Below, in pieces: positions 35,274 through 43,386 of a DNA stretch of 43,629 nucleotides. The notes beneath the pieces were generated by a model, which saw only the letters and a list, made by a program, of their open reading frames with translations, searched no databases and was not told the DNA's origin. The stretch comes from an uncultured Aquificaceae bacterium. Lineage in GTDB: Bacteria > Aquificota > Aquificia > Aquificales > Aquificaceae. Where the stretch lies: positions 1 through 43,629 of the forward strand of contig CALIUI010000092.1 of assembly GCA_938048815.1 (NCBI GenBank). Reading direction: 5' to 3'. The translations under genes were made by a program, and so were the position numbers. Within the stretch, counting starts at the first letter, position 1; each line of letters starts with the position of its first letter.

Positions 35274-37436
35274 TTAAGAGACCTTCGCCCTTGCGGGGTT
35301 TCTAAAGGCTTCCTTTTTAACAAAATCAGCGATGTTAGGAAATTCATCTTTTAACCTCTCTATCCTTTCTTTTATAACCTTTAACTCCCTTTCATCCTCC
35401 ACAAGCCCTTTGGGGCAGGCATTATTAACTATAAGCCTTGTCCAGCCTGGCTCTAAGGGCACCTTACTCCATTGCCTTCCTTCACCCTCTCCAACATACA
35501 CATCTATAAAGGTCCTTTGACAATTTATAGGACACCAATGGCACAGGGTTTCCTTTGAGGTGGTGGATCTGTAGGTTAGCTTTTCTATAGCTTCAAAGCC
35601 CCTAAAGGAGGTTTTTTGGTGTTTTTGATAATGTTCCAAGGCTATAAGGGCGGCGCCTATAGCTCCTGCCTCACCCGAATAGGGATGCACATAAATTTCC
35701 GCATCTGGCACTCGGGCTTTTATAAAGTCTATTTGGGCCTTTACCACCGCCAAGTTTTTGTGGGTTCCTCCTTGCAGGATAAACTTTTTGCCGACCTCTG
35801 CCAAGTTGTTTATACCACCCGCGTAGACCCAAACATTAAAGGGCAACACATAACAAAGTCCTGCCAGTATCTCTTCTGCCTTCCACCCCTTTCTCTGCTG
35901 GTTTACAATATCGCTCTGTAAAAAGACCCCACAGCCCATGGTGAAGCTTGGCATAGCTTTTGCGCAAAAGGCTTTGTCTGCTATTTCCCAGAGAGGAATG
36001 TTAAACCTTTCTGCCACACCTTGTAAAAAGGCACCGTTGCCCGAAGAACACTGAGAGTTTAGCCTAAAATCCACCACCGAACCTTGACGGATTATCATTA
36101 TCTTAACATCCACTCCTCCCACGTCGCATATACAGTCTGCATCGGGGAAAAAGTGAAGACCTGCGGTAGCATGGGCTACCGTTTCAACGATAGCCACATC
36201 CGCACCCAGTATATCCTTTAAAAGGTCTTTGCCATAGCCTGTAAGGCCCAAAGCGAGCACTTTACCCTCTTGTAGGTACTCCTTTATTTGTCTGAAGATC
36301 TCTTTTGCGTCTTCTATGGGGTTTCCCTTGCTTAGGGCATAACAAGAAAAGACGATCTCCTTCTGGGGTGTTATGCATACCGCCTTTGCGGTGGTGGATC
36401 CAAAATCACAGCCTATTATAACCTCTTGAACCTTTTTAGGTACTATGCGGTTTTCCACCACATAGGAATATTTCCTTTTGAACTCTTCCAGCTCCTCCTT
36501 AGATTTCACAAGCCCACCCTTGCCTTCCTTTAGCTTCTCTTGGTACTGTCCCTCTTCCACCCACCACCTTAGTTTTTCATGCCCTGCATACAAGCCACCT
36601 TCTTCTTCAAGGGCTGTATATATACATCCAAGGCTTGCGTAATAAAGGGAGTTTTCTGGCACAAAAACGAGCTCTTGCATCTGTTCTTTGGTAAAGTCTC
36701 CCACTCCCCTTTCCTTCCATAGCCTTTGGAGGTTTACCCTCCATGCTGACTGAAGACCTTTAAAAAAGAGGTTTGGACCTCCAAGAAGTAAAACTTTTGG
36801 AAGTGGAATATTACCCTTTGTAAGCTGTGCCAAGTTTTGATAAACTACCGCCTCAAAGAGAGAGGCTATTATCTCTTCCGAGGGCACTCCTGCCTTCAAA
36901 AGGGAATTTACATCCGCCTCTGCAAAGATGCCACACTTGGAGCTTATACGGTGAAGTGTATAGCCTTCGTATTCCATGGTAGAAAGGACCTCTGGAGGTA
37001 TGCGAAGCTTTCTTCCTATCTTTTCTATAAAGGTACCCGTACCGCCGGCGCATACGTTCTGCATATAAACCTGCTTGTTTTTTCTACCCCCCTTTTCCTT
37101 TATAAAGATGGTTTTCATATCCTCCCCGCCTATCTCACTTACAAACCTAACCTCTGGATGAAGTCTTTCTACTGCAGTGGCAACTGCCACCACCTCTTGC
37201 ACAAACCTTGCTCCTATTAAATTACCTATTAAGCCTCCGCCAGAGCCAGTTATATAAACCCTATCTTTTCCCTTTTTAAAACCGTACCTTTCTTCTAACC
37301 TAAGGAGAAACTCAAAAACCTTTTCCGCCTGCCTTGTGTTATGCCTCTCATAGGCTTTGTCAAGGATGTTTCCTTCTTTGTCCGTTAAAACATACTTACA
37401 GGTAGTGCTACCCACGTCAATCCCCAACAAAAGCAT
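35274..37436 (-). CDS. Tandem BadF/BadG/HgdC-type ATPase (CoA-dehydratase activase)
   Basis: Two actin-like ATPase domains are joined in 720 residues. The first starts LLGIDVGSTTCKYVLTD and has CAGGTGTFIEKIGRK and SSKCGIFAEAD; the second starts IIGCDFGSTTAKAV near residue 345 and has QCSSGNGAFLQ and MGCGVFLQSD. The cysteines of these segments hold the [4Fe-4S] cluster between two activase monomers. Known relatives use ATP to push an electron to very low potential for 2-hydroxyacyl-CoA dehydratases or benzoyl-CoA reductases. The C-terminal CHWCPINCQRT adds a Cys-rich site. The substrate is not known. Confidence 0.88.
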   Translation of the reverse strand: MLLLGIDVGSTTCKYVLTDKEGNILDKAYERHNTRQAEKVFEFLLRLEERYGFKKGKDRVYITGSGGGLIGNLIGARFVQEVVAVATAVERLHPEVRFVSEIGGEDMKTIFIKEKGGRKNKQVYMQNVCAGGTGTFIEKIGRKLRIPPEVLSTMEYEGYTLHRISSKCGIFAEADVNSLLKAGVPSEEIIASLFEAVVYQNLAQLTKGNIPLPKVLLLGGPNLFFKGLQSAWRVNLQRLWKERGVGDFTKEQMQELVFVPENSLYYASLGCIYTALEEEGGLYAGHEKLRWWVEEGQYQEKLKEGKGGLVKSKEELEEFKRKYSYVVENRIVPKKVQEVIIGCDFGSTTAKAVCITPQKEIVFSCYALSKGNPIEDAKEIFRQIKEYLQEGKVLALGLTGYGKDLLKDILGADVAIVETVAHATAGLHFFPDADCICDVGGVDVKIMIIRQGSVVDFRLNSQCSSGNGAFLQGVAERFNIPLWEIADKAFCAKAMPSFTMGCGVFLQSDIVNQQRKGWKAEEILAGLCYVLPFNVWVYAGGINNLAEVGKKFILQGGTHKNLAVVKAQIDFIKARVPDAEIYVHPYSGEAGAIGAALIALEHYQKHQKTSFRGFEAIEKLTYRSTTSKETLCHWCPINCQRTFIDVYVGEGEGRQWSKVPLEPGWTRLIVNNACPKGLVEDERELKVIKERIERLKDEFPNIADFVKKEAFRNPARAKVS

Positions 37437-37439
37437 GGC

Positions 37440-38960
37440 TTACTCCCTTATGGTTTTTCCCATAAGCTTTGCTATATGCATCACATAGTTGCTTGCGGTA
37501 CCAGCATATCCGTAGTGGGGTATTTTATAGGTAGCTTTCCTTATCTGCGGATGTTTCTCCTCAAAGTCCCTTATATCCTCTATGGAAAGTCCCGTCCTTT
37601 CAAGAACCTCTTCAAACTCTTCCTTTGCCCTTTTCTTTGCGGAAGTTAAAACCATCTGGCATCTTGAGTAGGCATGAACCTCTGCATCGCCCTTTATCTC
37701 AATGGGTGCATACAAAAGGTCTGGATAATCGCCCAAGACCTTCGCCATGGCACCTATCGACATGGTATTGGGAAGACATCCATAAGGGGATAACTCGCAT
37801 ATCATATGGGCGTACCTTTTCTTATAGGCATGAAGAGCCTTTCCTATAAGCATATACCCTTCTCCTCCCGTCAGGCGATAATAAAAGTAGGGCCTTGCTA
37901 ATTCCCTTAGTTCCCTTTGGTCGGGCAAGGGGTTGGGTATATTGTTTAAAGCTTTCCTCAGCCTGTTATAAAGGAACTTGTAAAGGTAGGCTATAGAACC
38001 TATGGCAAACTTCTTAAGATAATACCTTTTTACAAAGCCCTTTGAGTCTTCCAATTTGAAAAGCTCCATGTTTATCAAATAGTCCATCCACACCGCTATG
38101 GGCGGTGGAATTACCTCTGCACCTTCTTTTTCCAACCACCTTTTTATATTATAGTTGCCATTCCCTTCATGGGTCTGTAGCCAGAACTCTCCCGTTATCT
38201 TTACCCTTGGCTTTACTCTGAGCCTATCTACCTCTATTTCATCCCAAAGCCTTTTAACTTCTTTTAAAACATCTACAAAGTATCCTGTAAAAACATGCCA
38301 AAGGAGAGAATCTAACTTTTTACCTTTTATAGGTCTGTTTTTTAGCCTTTCGTAGAGCATCTCTACACTTTCCCTTACTACCTTGTCTGTTTGCCCTTCC
38401 ACTACTTCATAAGGTCTTGTGGCATACTCCATATCGGTTATAAGGTCTCCCAAAAACATGGCATAAACAAACCCAAAGGTCAAAGGCATGCCTATCTCAA
38501 GGCCCCCACCCGGTGCAGATTGCTCCATCTGAAGCAGGTCAAGGAGAAAGATCCTAAACTCCCTTAGGTTCATACCTTCAAGAACCCTCTCATAGGATTC
38601 ATGGTACTGTCCAAACCTACAAGGTCCGCAGGCGCCAACGGTGACGAAAAGGTATCTATTTTTAACCCCATCCTCTCCTTCCCTCTCCCTTATGGTCTTA
38701 AGGGCTCTTGCCAAGTTTCCTGCGGTAAAGGTGGTAGGACAGCAAGCACCGACGTCTATATACTCTTTGCCTATGTCAAGGTCTATTCTTTCTATCTGGG
38801 GCAAGGGCTGGCTTTTATATCCCATCCTCTCCAAAGAGCCCTGTATAAGCCTTTCATGCTTCCATGTTAAGCCACCAAAGAGTATGGTGGTGTAAGGCCT
38901 TTCCTCCTTTGTAAAGGGCCTTGGCCTGTAGGCTCTATAGTGAATATCCTTTACCTCCAT
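37440..38960 (-). CDS. 2-hydroxyacyl-CoA dehydratase-related protein, partner of the activase
   Basis: This 506-residue protein resembles the last domain of the giant CoA-dehydratase activase proteins. Conserved cysteine segments are VGACCPTTFTAGN, VGACGPCRFGQY, CELSPYGCLPN and YSRCQM, enough for one or two iron-sulfur clusters. It is the first gene of a unit with the tandem ATPase (3 nt gap) and the DUF2229 protein (1 nt overall spacing). AAGGAG stands about 9 nt before the ATG. The likely role is as electron acceptor or catalytic partner; no CoA-ester pathway gene is nearby. Confidence 0.8.
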   Translation of the reverse strand: MEVKDIHYRAYRPRPFTKEERPYTTILFGGLTWKHERLIQGSLERMGYKSQPLPQIERIDLDIGKEYIDVGACCPTTFTAGNLARALKTIREREGEDGVKNRYLFVTVGACGPCRFGQYHESYERVLEGMNLREFRIFLLDLLQMEQSAPGGGLEIGMPLTFGFVYAMFLGDLITDMEYATRPYEVVEGQTDKVVRESVEMLYERLKNRPIKGKKLDSLLWHVFTGYFVDVLKEVKRLWDEIEVDRLRVKPRVKITGEFWLQTHEGNGNYNIKRWLEKEGAEVIPPPIAVWMDYLINMELFKLEDSKGFVKRYYLKKFAIGSIAYLYKFLYNRLRKALNNIPNPLPDQRELRELARPYFYYRLTGGEGYMLIGKALHAYKKRYAHMICELSPYGCLPNTMSIGAMAKVLGDYPDLLYAPIEIKGDAEVHAYSRCQMVLTSAKKRAKEEFEEVLERTGLSIEDIRDFEEKHPQIRKATYKIPHYGYAGTASNYVMHIAKLMGKTIRE

Positions 38961-39040
38961 AATAAGCTCTCCTTTTTAGGTTTGCAATAAATTTATGCCC
39001 TGCTTGTCTTTTTTCCCTATGGTTTTTATCATAGGCGTGC

Positions 39041-39046
39041 TATAAT
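39041..39046 (+). promoter_or_regulatory. -10 box of argG
   Basis: TATAAT ends 7 nt before the argG ATG with no ribosome binding site, predicting a leaderless mRNA. No clear -35 box is found at the usual distance. The 93 bp between argG and the divergent activase unit also holds that unit's ribosome binding site at its left end. Confidence 0.6.
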
Positions 39047-39053
39047 AACCCTT

Positions 39054-40253
39054 ATGGCAAAAAAAGTTATCCTTGCTTATTCTGGTGGGCTTGATACCTC
39101 TGTTATCGTAAGATGGCTCACCGATAGGGGGTATGAGGTTATAACCTACACGGCAGATGTGGGACAAGGAGAAGAGCTAAAAGAGATACCTTCCAAGGCA
39201 AAGGCTTCTGGAGCAGTAGAAGCTATAGTGGAAGACCTAAAGGAAGAGTTCGCAAAGGAATACTGCCTTCCTACCCTTAGAGCTTTGGCTTTGTACGAAG
39301 GTAAATATCCCCTAACTGCAAGCCTGTCAAGGCCCCTAATATCCAAAAAGCTTGTAGAGTGTGCAGAAAAGTTCAATGCCAACTATGTAGCCCATGGGTC
39401 TACCGGTAAGGGAAATGACCAAGTAAGGTTTGAGCTTTCCGTATGGGCTCTAAAGCCAGATATTGAAGTCTTGGCACCCGTTAGAGAATGGGAGTTTAAG
39501 TCAAGGGAGGAAGAGGTAGAGTATGCCCTAAGACACCAGATACCTGTAAAAGCCACAAAGGATAAACCTTATTCCATAGATAAAAACCTGTGGGGAGTTT
39601 CCATAGAGTGTGGTCCTTTGGAAGATCCATGGCAAGAGCCACCGGAAGACGCCTTTGAATGGACTCAAAGCCCCCAAAAGGCTCCCCATGAGCCTGAATA
39701 CATAGAGATAGAATTCCAAAAGGGTACGCCCACAGCAATAAATGGCAAAACTTACGAAAAGCTAAGCCAGCTTATCCTTGATTTAAACGCCATAGCGGGT
39801 AGGCATGGTATAGGTCGCATAGATATGGTGGAAAACAGGCTTGTGGGTATAAAAAGTAGGGAAGTTTATGAGGCGCCTGGGGCGATGGTTCTGTATGAAG
39901 CCTACAGAGACCTACTTTCCTTGGTGCTTGATAGGTTTACCTTCCATTACTTTTTGAGCCATATACCCCACGAGTATGCCAAGGTGGTTTATGAGGGCTT
40001 GTGGTTTTCACCCCTCCGACAAGCTTTGGACGCCTTTACAAAAGAAATTGCCCAGTACGTAAACGGAAAGGTAAGGTTAAAGCTGTACAAGGGACATGTG
40101 CATGTGGTAGGCAGGACCTCACCCAACAGCTTATACGTGGAAGACCTTGCCACCTACTCGGAAAAGGACGCCTTTGACCACAGGGCAGGAGCCAACTTTA
40201 CAAAGGTCTTTGGCTTACCTTTAAAGGTTTTGGGAAGAGCTTTGGGAAGGTGA
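39054..40253 (+). CDS. argG: Argininosuccinate synthase
   Basis: ArgG joins citrulline and aspartate with ATP to argininosuccinate in arginine synthesis. The ATP loop YSGGLDTSV is at residues 9-17. YVAHGSTGKGNDQVRFE, DKNLWGVSIECG and ENRLVGIKSREVYEAPG are signature segments. The 399-residue length is as usual. The stop overlaps aroD, so arginine and shikimate genes are cotranscribed here. Confidence 0.96.
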   Translation: MAKKVILAYSGGLDTSVIVRWLTDRGYEVITYTADVGQGEELKEIPSKAKASGAVEAIVEDLKEEFAKEYCLPTLRALALYEGKYPLTASLSRPLISKKLVECAEKFNANYVAHGSTGKGNDQVRFELSVWALKPDIEVLAPVREWEFKSREEEVEYALRHQIPVKATKDKPYSIDKNLWGVSIECGPLEDPWQEPPEDAFEWTQSPQKAPHEPEYIEIEFQKGTPTAINGKTYEKLSQLILDLNAIAGRHGIGRIDMVENRLVGIKSREVYEAPGAMVLYEAYRDLLSLVLDRFTFHYFLSHIPHEYAKVVYEGLWFSPLRQALDAFTKEIAQYVNGKVRLKLYKGHVHVVGRTSPNSLYVEDLATYSEKDAFDHRAGANFTKVFGLPLKVLGRALGR

Positions 40254-40915
40254 TGCTTATTGCAGTGCCCCTTTCCGATAAAAACTTTGAAGAAAGCCTA
40301 AGGCTTTGCAAGGAAAAGGGAGCGGATTTAATAGAGTTAAGGGTAGACCTCTTTGAAAATAAAGATCCTTCCTTTGTGGTGGAATGCCTTCAAAAGGTCA
40401 AAGCCTTGGGCTTGGGCACCATACTTACTGTAAGGAGTGAAAAGGAAGGAGGTTCAAAGGTAGAAAACCGCATAGAGATTTTCAGAAAGGCATCACCTTA
40501 CAGTGATTACACCGATATAGAGCTTTCCTCAGAAGACCTTCTTTCGGAGGTAAGGGACATAGTAAAAGCCTCCGGAAAAAGGCTTATAATTTCTTACCAT
40601 AACTTTGAACTTACACCTCCCAATTGGATACTCAGGGAAATCTACAGGTCTGCCAAAAGGTGGGGAGCAGACCTTGTAAAGATAGCCTCTATGGCAAGGT
40701 CTTACGAGGATGTGGCAAGGCTTCTTTGCTTTGGAAAGGAGGAAGAAGGAGAAAAGATACTCATAGCCATGGGTGAGTACGGAAAAGCTTCAAGGGTTTT
40801 GGGCTTTATCTTTGGCTCTTTTATAAGCTATTCCTACATAGGCTCTGCGGTGGCACCAGGACAGATAGAGCTTGAAGAGATGATAAGGTTAAGAGCTTTC
40901 TTCTTTTCTCCTTAG
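40250..40915 (+). CDS. aroD: 3-dehydroquinate dehydratase, type I
   Basis: The enzyme dehydrates 3-dehydroquinate in the shikimate pathway through a Schiff base. ADLIELRVDLF binds substrate, SYHNFE holds the catalytic His, DLVKIASMA holds the Schiff-base Lys and IGSAVAPGQI closes the barrel. 221 residues is normal for type I. GTG at 40250 or ATG at 40253 may be the start; both overlap the argG stop. Its 3' end overlaps the convergent small gene by 27 nt. Confidence 0.92.
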   Translation: MMLIAVPLSDKNFEESLRLCKEKGADLIELRVDLFENKDPSFVVECLQKVKALGLGTILTVRSEKEGGSKVENRIEIFRKASPYSDYTDIELSSEDLLSEVRDIVKASGKRLIISYHNFELTPPNWILREIYRSAKRWGADLVKIASMARSYEDVARLLCFGKEEEGEKILIAMGEYGKASRVLGFIFGSFISYSYIGSAVAPGQIELEEMIRLRAFFFSP

Positions 40916-41227
40916 ATTTATAAACTCCACATCCTTGTAATATGTAGGCTTAAAGAATATCCAATGCTTCATGTTTTCTGGAGTTTTTGAATAACAAACC
41001 TCGCACAAAAGCCCCTTTTCTGTTAGCTTTGAATTGTCGTCGCAACAATCGGTTAGATTCCAAAACTCATAGTTATCATGTAGTATAAGCTTTCCGCAGC
41101 CTATGCACTCATAGACCCTGTAGCCCTTTGAGGCTAAAAAGCCTTCCAAGTCTTTGGGCAGCTCTTCTACCTCAAGGATGGTTTTTAAAAACTCTCTCTG
41201 TTTTTGGTTAAGGTCTTTTATACTCAT
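40889..41227 (-). CDS. Small zinc-ribbon-like protein of unknown function
   Basis: The 112 residues contain C-x2-C (YECIGCGK), a Cys pair (TDCCDD) and another C-x2-C (LLCEVCY). This looks like a zinc ribbon or rubredoxin-like knuckle with four or more ligands. The N-terminal part is helical and charged. I do not recognise the family. I chose the ATG at 41227 with AGGTG 6 nt upstream over an in-frame GTG at 41236. Confidence 0.6.
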   Translation of the reverse strand: MSIKDLNQKQREFLKTILEVEELPKDLEGFLASKGYRVYECIGCGKLILHDNYEFWNLTDCCDDNSKLTEKGLLCEVCYSKTPENMKHWIFFKPTYYKDVEFINLRRKEESS

Positions 41228-41260
41228 CTTTTTCACCTAAGGCTGGTAAAGGTTATCTTG

Positions 41261-41288
41261 CCCATTCTATAAAAAATATAATAATGGG
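41261..41288. promoter_or_regulatory. Inverted repeat around AT-rich promoter-like sequence
   Basis: CCCATT (41261-41266) and AATGGG (41283-41288) flank an AT-rich core that reads TATATT/TATTAT on the minus strand. It lies about 35-60 nt upstream of the zinc-ribbon gene and could hold its promoter and an operator. No further sign supports a particular regulator. Confidence 0.35.
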
Positions 41289-41320
41289 TGAAAAATTGTA
41301 TATAGGGATAATTTATCAAT

Positions 41321-41594
41321 CAGGGTGTTTCAAAAATAGCCCTCTCACAGGACCACCAACCCTGCTCCCTGCAGCAGGAGCTCGAGTCTCCCCACAAGCC
41401 CTGAAAGAGTTTTTCTTTCAGGACAGTACCTTAAGGACTTGCCAAGGATAAGCATATCTATAAGCAGAGGACCATTTTCTCATAAGGCCTTTTAGTAGGT
41501 CTAAATCTTTGTCGCTAAGTAAGATAAGTTTAGCACATAGGGTTACCTTGTCCATCTTTTATGATTTTAGCATAGAGGCATATTTAACTTGGGA
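41321..41594 (-). mobile_element. Mini-transposon (copy C), truncated tnpB-type element
   Basis: The right end is intact, beginning with the terminal repeat CAGGGTGTTTCAAAAATAG. On the minus strand ATG 41555 opens a frame of 45 codons whose first 36 residues match copy A (including RKWSSAYRYAY), then changes to unrelated sequence and ends at TGA 41418-41420. Two hairpins follow: CCTGAAAGA/TCTTTCAGG (41400-41422) and CCTGCT/AGCAGG (41361-41378). The left terminal repeat is lost; similarity stops near 41594 inside the end of the hydrolase gene. Confidence 0.75.
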
Positions 41595-42274
41595 TTAAAG
41601 TTCTCTACCAGATCTTTAAAGGTGTTGCTAAGCCTATGGTCATCCTCCACCTCCACATACCTTTGAACCTTAACCTCTTTAACAAAGAGCCTTGAATGGT
41701 CTATGGGAACTACATTATCAAAGGTTCCATGAAAGATATAAAGGGGATATGACAGATCTTTCGGAAAATCCACCTTAGAATCCTTAATTATCTCATAGCC
41801 CTTTTGAGTTATATCCACCGCAAAGTCCTTGTGAATGGTAAGCTCAAGCCCAGTTTCACATTCTACAAAGTGTAGCTCTTCTTCTCCCTTTAGCCATTTT
41901 TCACATTTATCCCTTCCTACCTCTTGAATGGTCAGGGAAAGGGTAGAATAGGAGGGGGAAAAGAGGAAAACCTTTCTTACCTTTTCTGCTGCGTAAAACC
42001 TTAAATAGTTCAAAAGAACATATCCACCGTGAGAGCTGCCCGAAAGCCATATTTCTTTAAACTTTTGGGAAAAGCCCTTTACGAGGGTATCAAGGACTTC
42101 CAAAGTTTTTGTGGTGGTAGTGGTTTGATAGTCCATATCCATGGCAAAGAAGGAAAATATACCCTTCCTTGACCTTTCCACCAAGAGCCTTACCTTGTTT
42201 CCCTTTACATCGCTGGCAAAACCATGAAGGTGTATTAAAATAACTTCGGGATGGGTGTTTTCGTAGATAAACAT
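41567..42274 (-). CDS. Alpha/beta hydrolase (esterase-like)
   Basis: The 235-residue protein has the hydrolase pattern: HLHGFASDVKGNK for the oxyanion loop, the nucleophile Ser in SGSSHGGYVLL, the acid in FHGTFDNVVP and the base His in VEDDHRLS. It resembles small esterases of the YqiA/YcfP kind. The substrate is unknown. The last residues, LNMPLC, and the stop come from the transposon copy C sequence, so the original C terminus has been replaced. The start codon overlaps that of the divergent gene; TATAAT (42287-42282) lies 7 nt before it. Confidence 0.8.
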   Translation of the reverse strand: MFIYENTHPEVILIHLHGFASDVKGNKVRLLVERSRKGIFSFFAMDMDYQTTTTTKTLEVLDTLVKGFSQKFKEIWLSGSSHGGYVLLNYLRFYAAEKVRKVFLFSPSYSTLSLTIQEVGRDKCEKWLKGEEELHFVECETGLELTIHKDFAVDITQKGYEIIKDSKVDFPKDLSYPLYIFHGTFDNVVPIDHSRLFVKEVKVQRYVEVEDDHRLSNTFKDLVENFNPKLNMPLC

Positions 42275-42275
42275 G
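42272..42275. promoter_or_regulatory. Divergent start codons sharing one CATG
   Basis: The minus-strand ATG (42274-42272) and the plus-strand ATG (42273-42275) overlap by two bases in a CATG. Toward the minus gene TATAAT lies 7 nt upstream, inside the first codons of the plus gene. Toward the plus gene only a weak TAGATA (about 42264-42269) is present. Neither gene has space for a ribosome binding site outside the other's coding region. Confidence 0.55.
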
Positions 42276-42845
42276 AGAAAAATTATATTAGACTTAGAGC
42301 TTCGTAGAAAAGTCTTTCACCTTTTTGCTCTATCCCTTTGGCTTGTTCCTATAGCCCTTTTACCTACACCTATTACCTTTTTGACCTTCCTTGTGGTTCT
42401 CTTTATAAACCTTTTGACGGTTTTTGGCGTTGGAAGGGAGAGGTTTTCTTTATATTACTTTATCATCTACAAGCTTGAAAGGGAGAAAAACTACTCAAAG
42501 CCTGCCATACAAGCCCTTTGGGCTAACCTTGGCATTTTTCTTAGCTTTTTGGCTTTTGGTAAAGGATCTACCTTGGTGGGCGTGTTGGTTTTAGCTGTGG
42601 GAGATGCCTTTGCGGGCTTGGTGGGCATAAGATACGGAAGGACAAGGATAGGTAATAAAAGCTTGGAGGGGAGTTTAGCCTTTTTCCTTTCCACTTTTTT
42701 GGTGCTTTCGCCCTTTGTGGGTATGATGAAGGCCTTTTGGATTTCTCTTGTTTGCGCCTTGGTTGAAGCTTTGCCCCTTAGGCTGGACGATAACTTTACC
42801 ATACCTTTAACGGCAAGCTTTCTTTACAAGGTTCTTAGCTCTTAA
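42273..42845 (+). CDS. Dolichol/phytol kinase-like membrane protein
   Basis: The 190 residues form several membrane helices with ELRRKVFHLFAL at the start and VGDAFAGLVGIRYGRTRIGNKSLEGSLAF in the second half. These are the marks of the dolichol kinase/phytol kinase/phosphatidate cytidylyltransferase-like family that uses CTP to phosphorylate lipid alcohols. A role with polyprenols or membrane lipids is likely, but the substrate is not known. The start shares a CATG with the divergent hydrolase gene. Confidence 0.75.
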   Translation: MRKIILDLELRRKVFHLFALSLWLVPIALLPTPITFLTFLVVLFINLLTVFGVGRERFSLYYFIIYKLEREKNYSKPAIQALWANLGIFLSFLAFGKGSTLVGVLVLAVGDAFAGLVGIRYGRTRIGNKSLEGSLAFFLSTFLVLSPFVGMMKAFWISLVCALVEALPLRLDDNFTIPLTASFLYKVLSS

Positions 42846-42898
42846 AGCCTTCCCACAATCCCCTTGCCTTTATCAAAACCTTAGCTTAGATTTTAACC

Positions 42899-43303
42899 AT
42901 GCCCCACTTGACCATTGATATCCTACAGCTATTGGAGGAAAAGCTGGGAAAAGAGGAAGCCAAAAAAGTGGCAGAGGCTATTGAGATAGCCTTGGAAAGC
43001 ATAGAGGAAAGGTCCAAGGAAGTAGCCCTACAGAAAAAGTTGGAGCTAAAAGAGGAACTAACCAAGGAATTGGTAACTAAAGCTGAGTTCTATGGAGAGA
43101 TAGGACTTTTGCGCCAAGAGATACAAAGTGTAAGACAGGAAATGCAAACCCTAAGGGTAGAGCTTGAAGCCAAGATAGAGAAGGAGATCCTAAGGCTTGA
43201 CAAGAAATTCACTATCATGTTTTTGATCCTTCTCTTTGCCATAATTTTCCTAAACAAGGATGCCTTGGAGTTTATAGCAAGGCTTTTGGGTCTTGTTAAA
43301 TGA
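42899..43303 (+). CDS. Coiled-coil protein with C-terminal membrane anchor (DUF1640-like)
   Basis: Residues 1-105 are a long charged coiled coil (for example LRQEIQSVRQEMQTLRVELE). Residues 107-123 (MFLILLFAIIFLN) form a membrane helix close to the C terminus. The arrangement resembles DUF1640 proteins. Function is unknown; such proteins may act as spacers or channel partners. It follows the kinase-like gene by 53 nt in the same direction, with only a weak AT-rich -10-like stretch before it. Confidence 0.65.
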   Translation: MPHLTIDILQLLEEKLGKEEAKKVAEAIEIALESIEERSKEVALQKKLELKEELTKELVTKAEFYGEIGLLRQEIQSVRQEMQTLRVELEAKIEKEILRLDKKFTIMFLILLFAIIFLNKDALEFIARLLGLVK

Positions 43304-43386
43304 TGATTGGCTTTGGGCTTCCAGCCTGGGCGGAGTTTAAATAAAACCATTGGCGTTTAAAGAAGAGCCCTTAAAGGGAAATTCCC

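Noticed and set aside
42491-42802. Basic minus-strand frame opposite the lipid-kinase-like gene
   Set aside because: Low-complexity Lys/Pro/Ala wording typical of an antisense shadow of a membrane protein.
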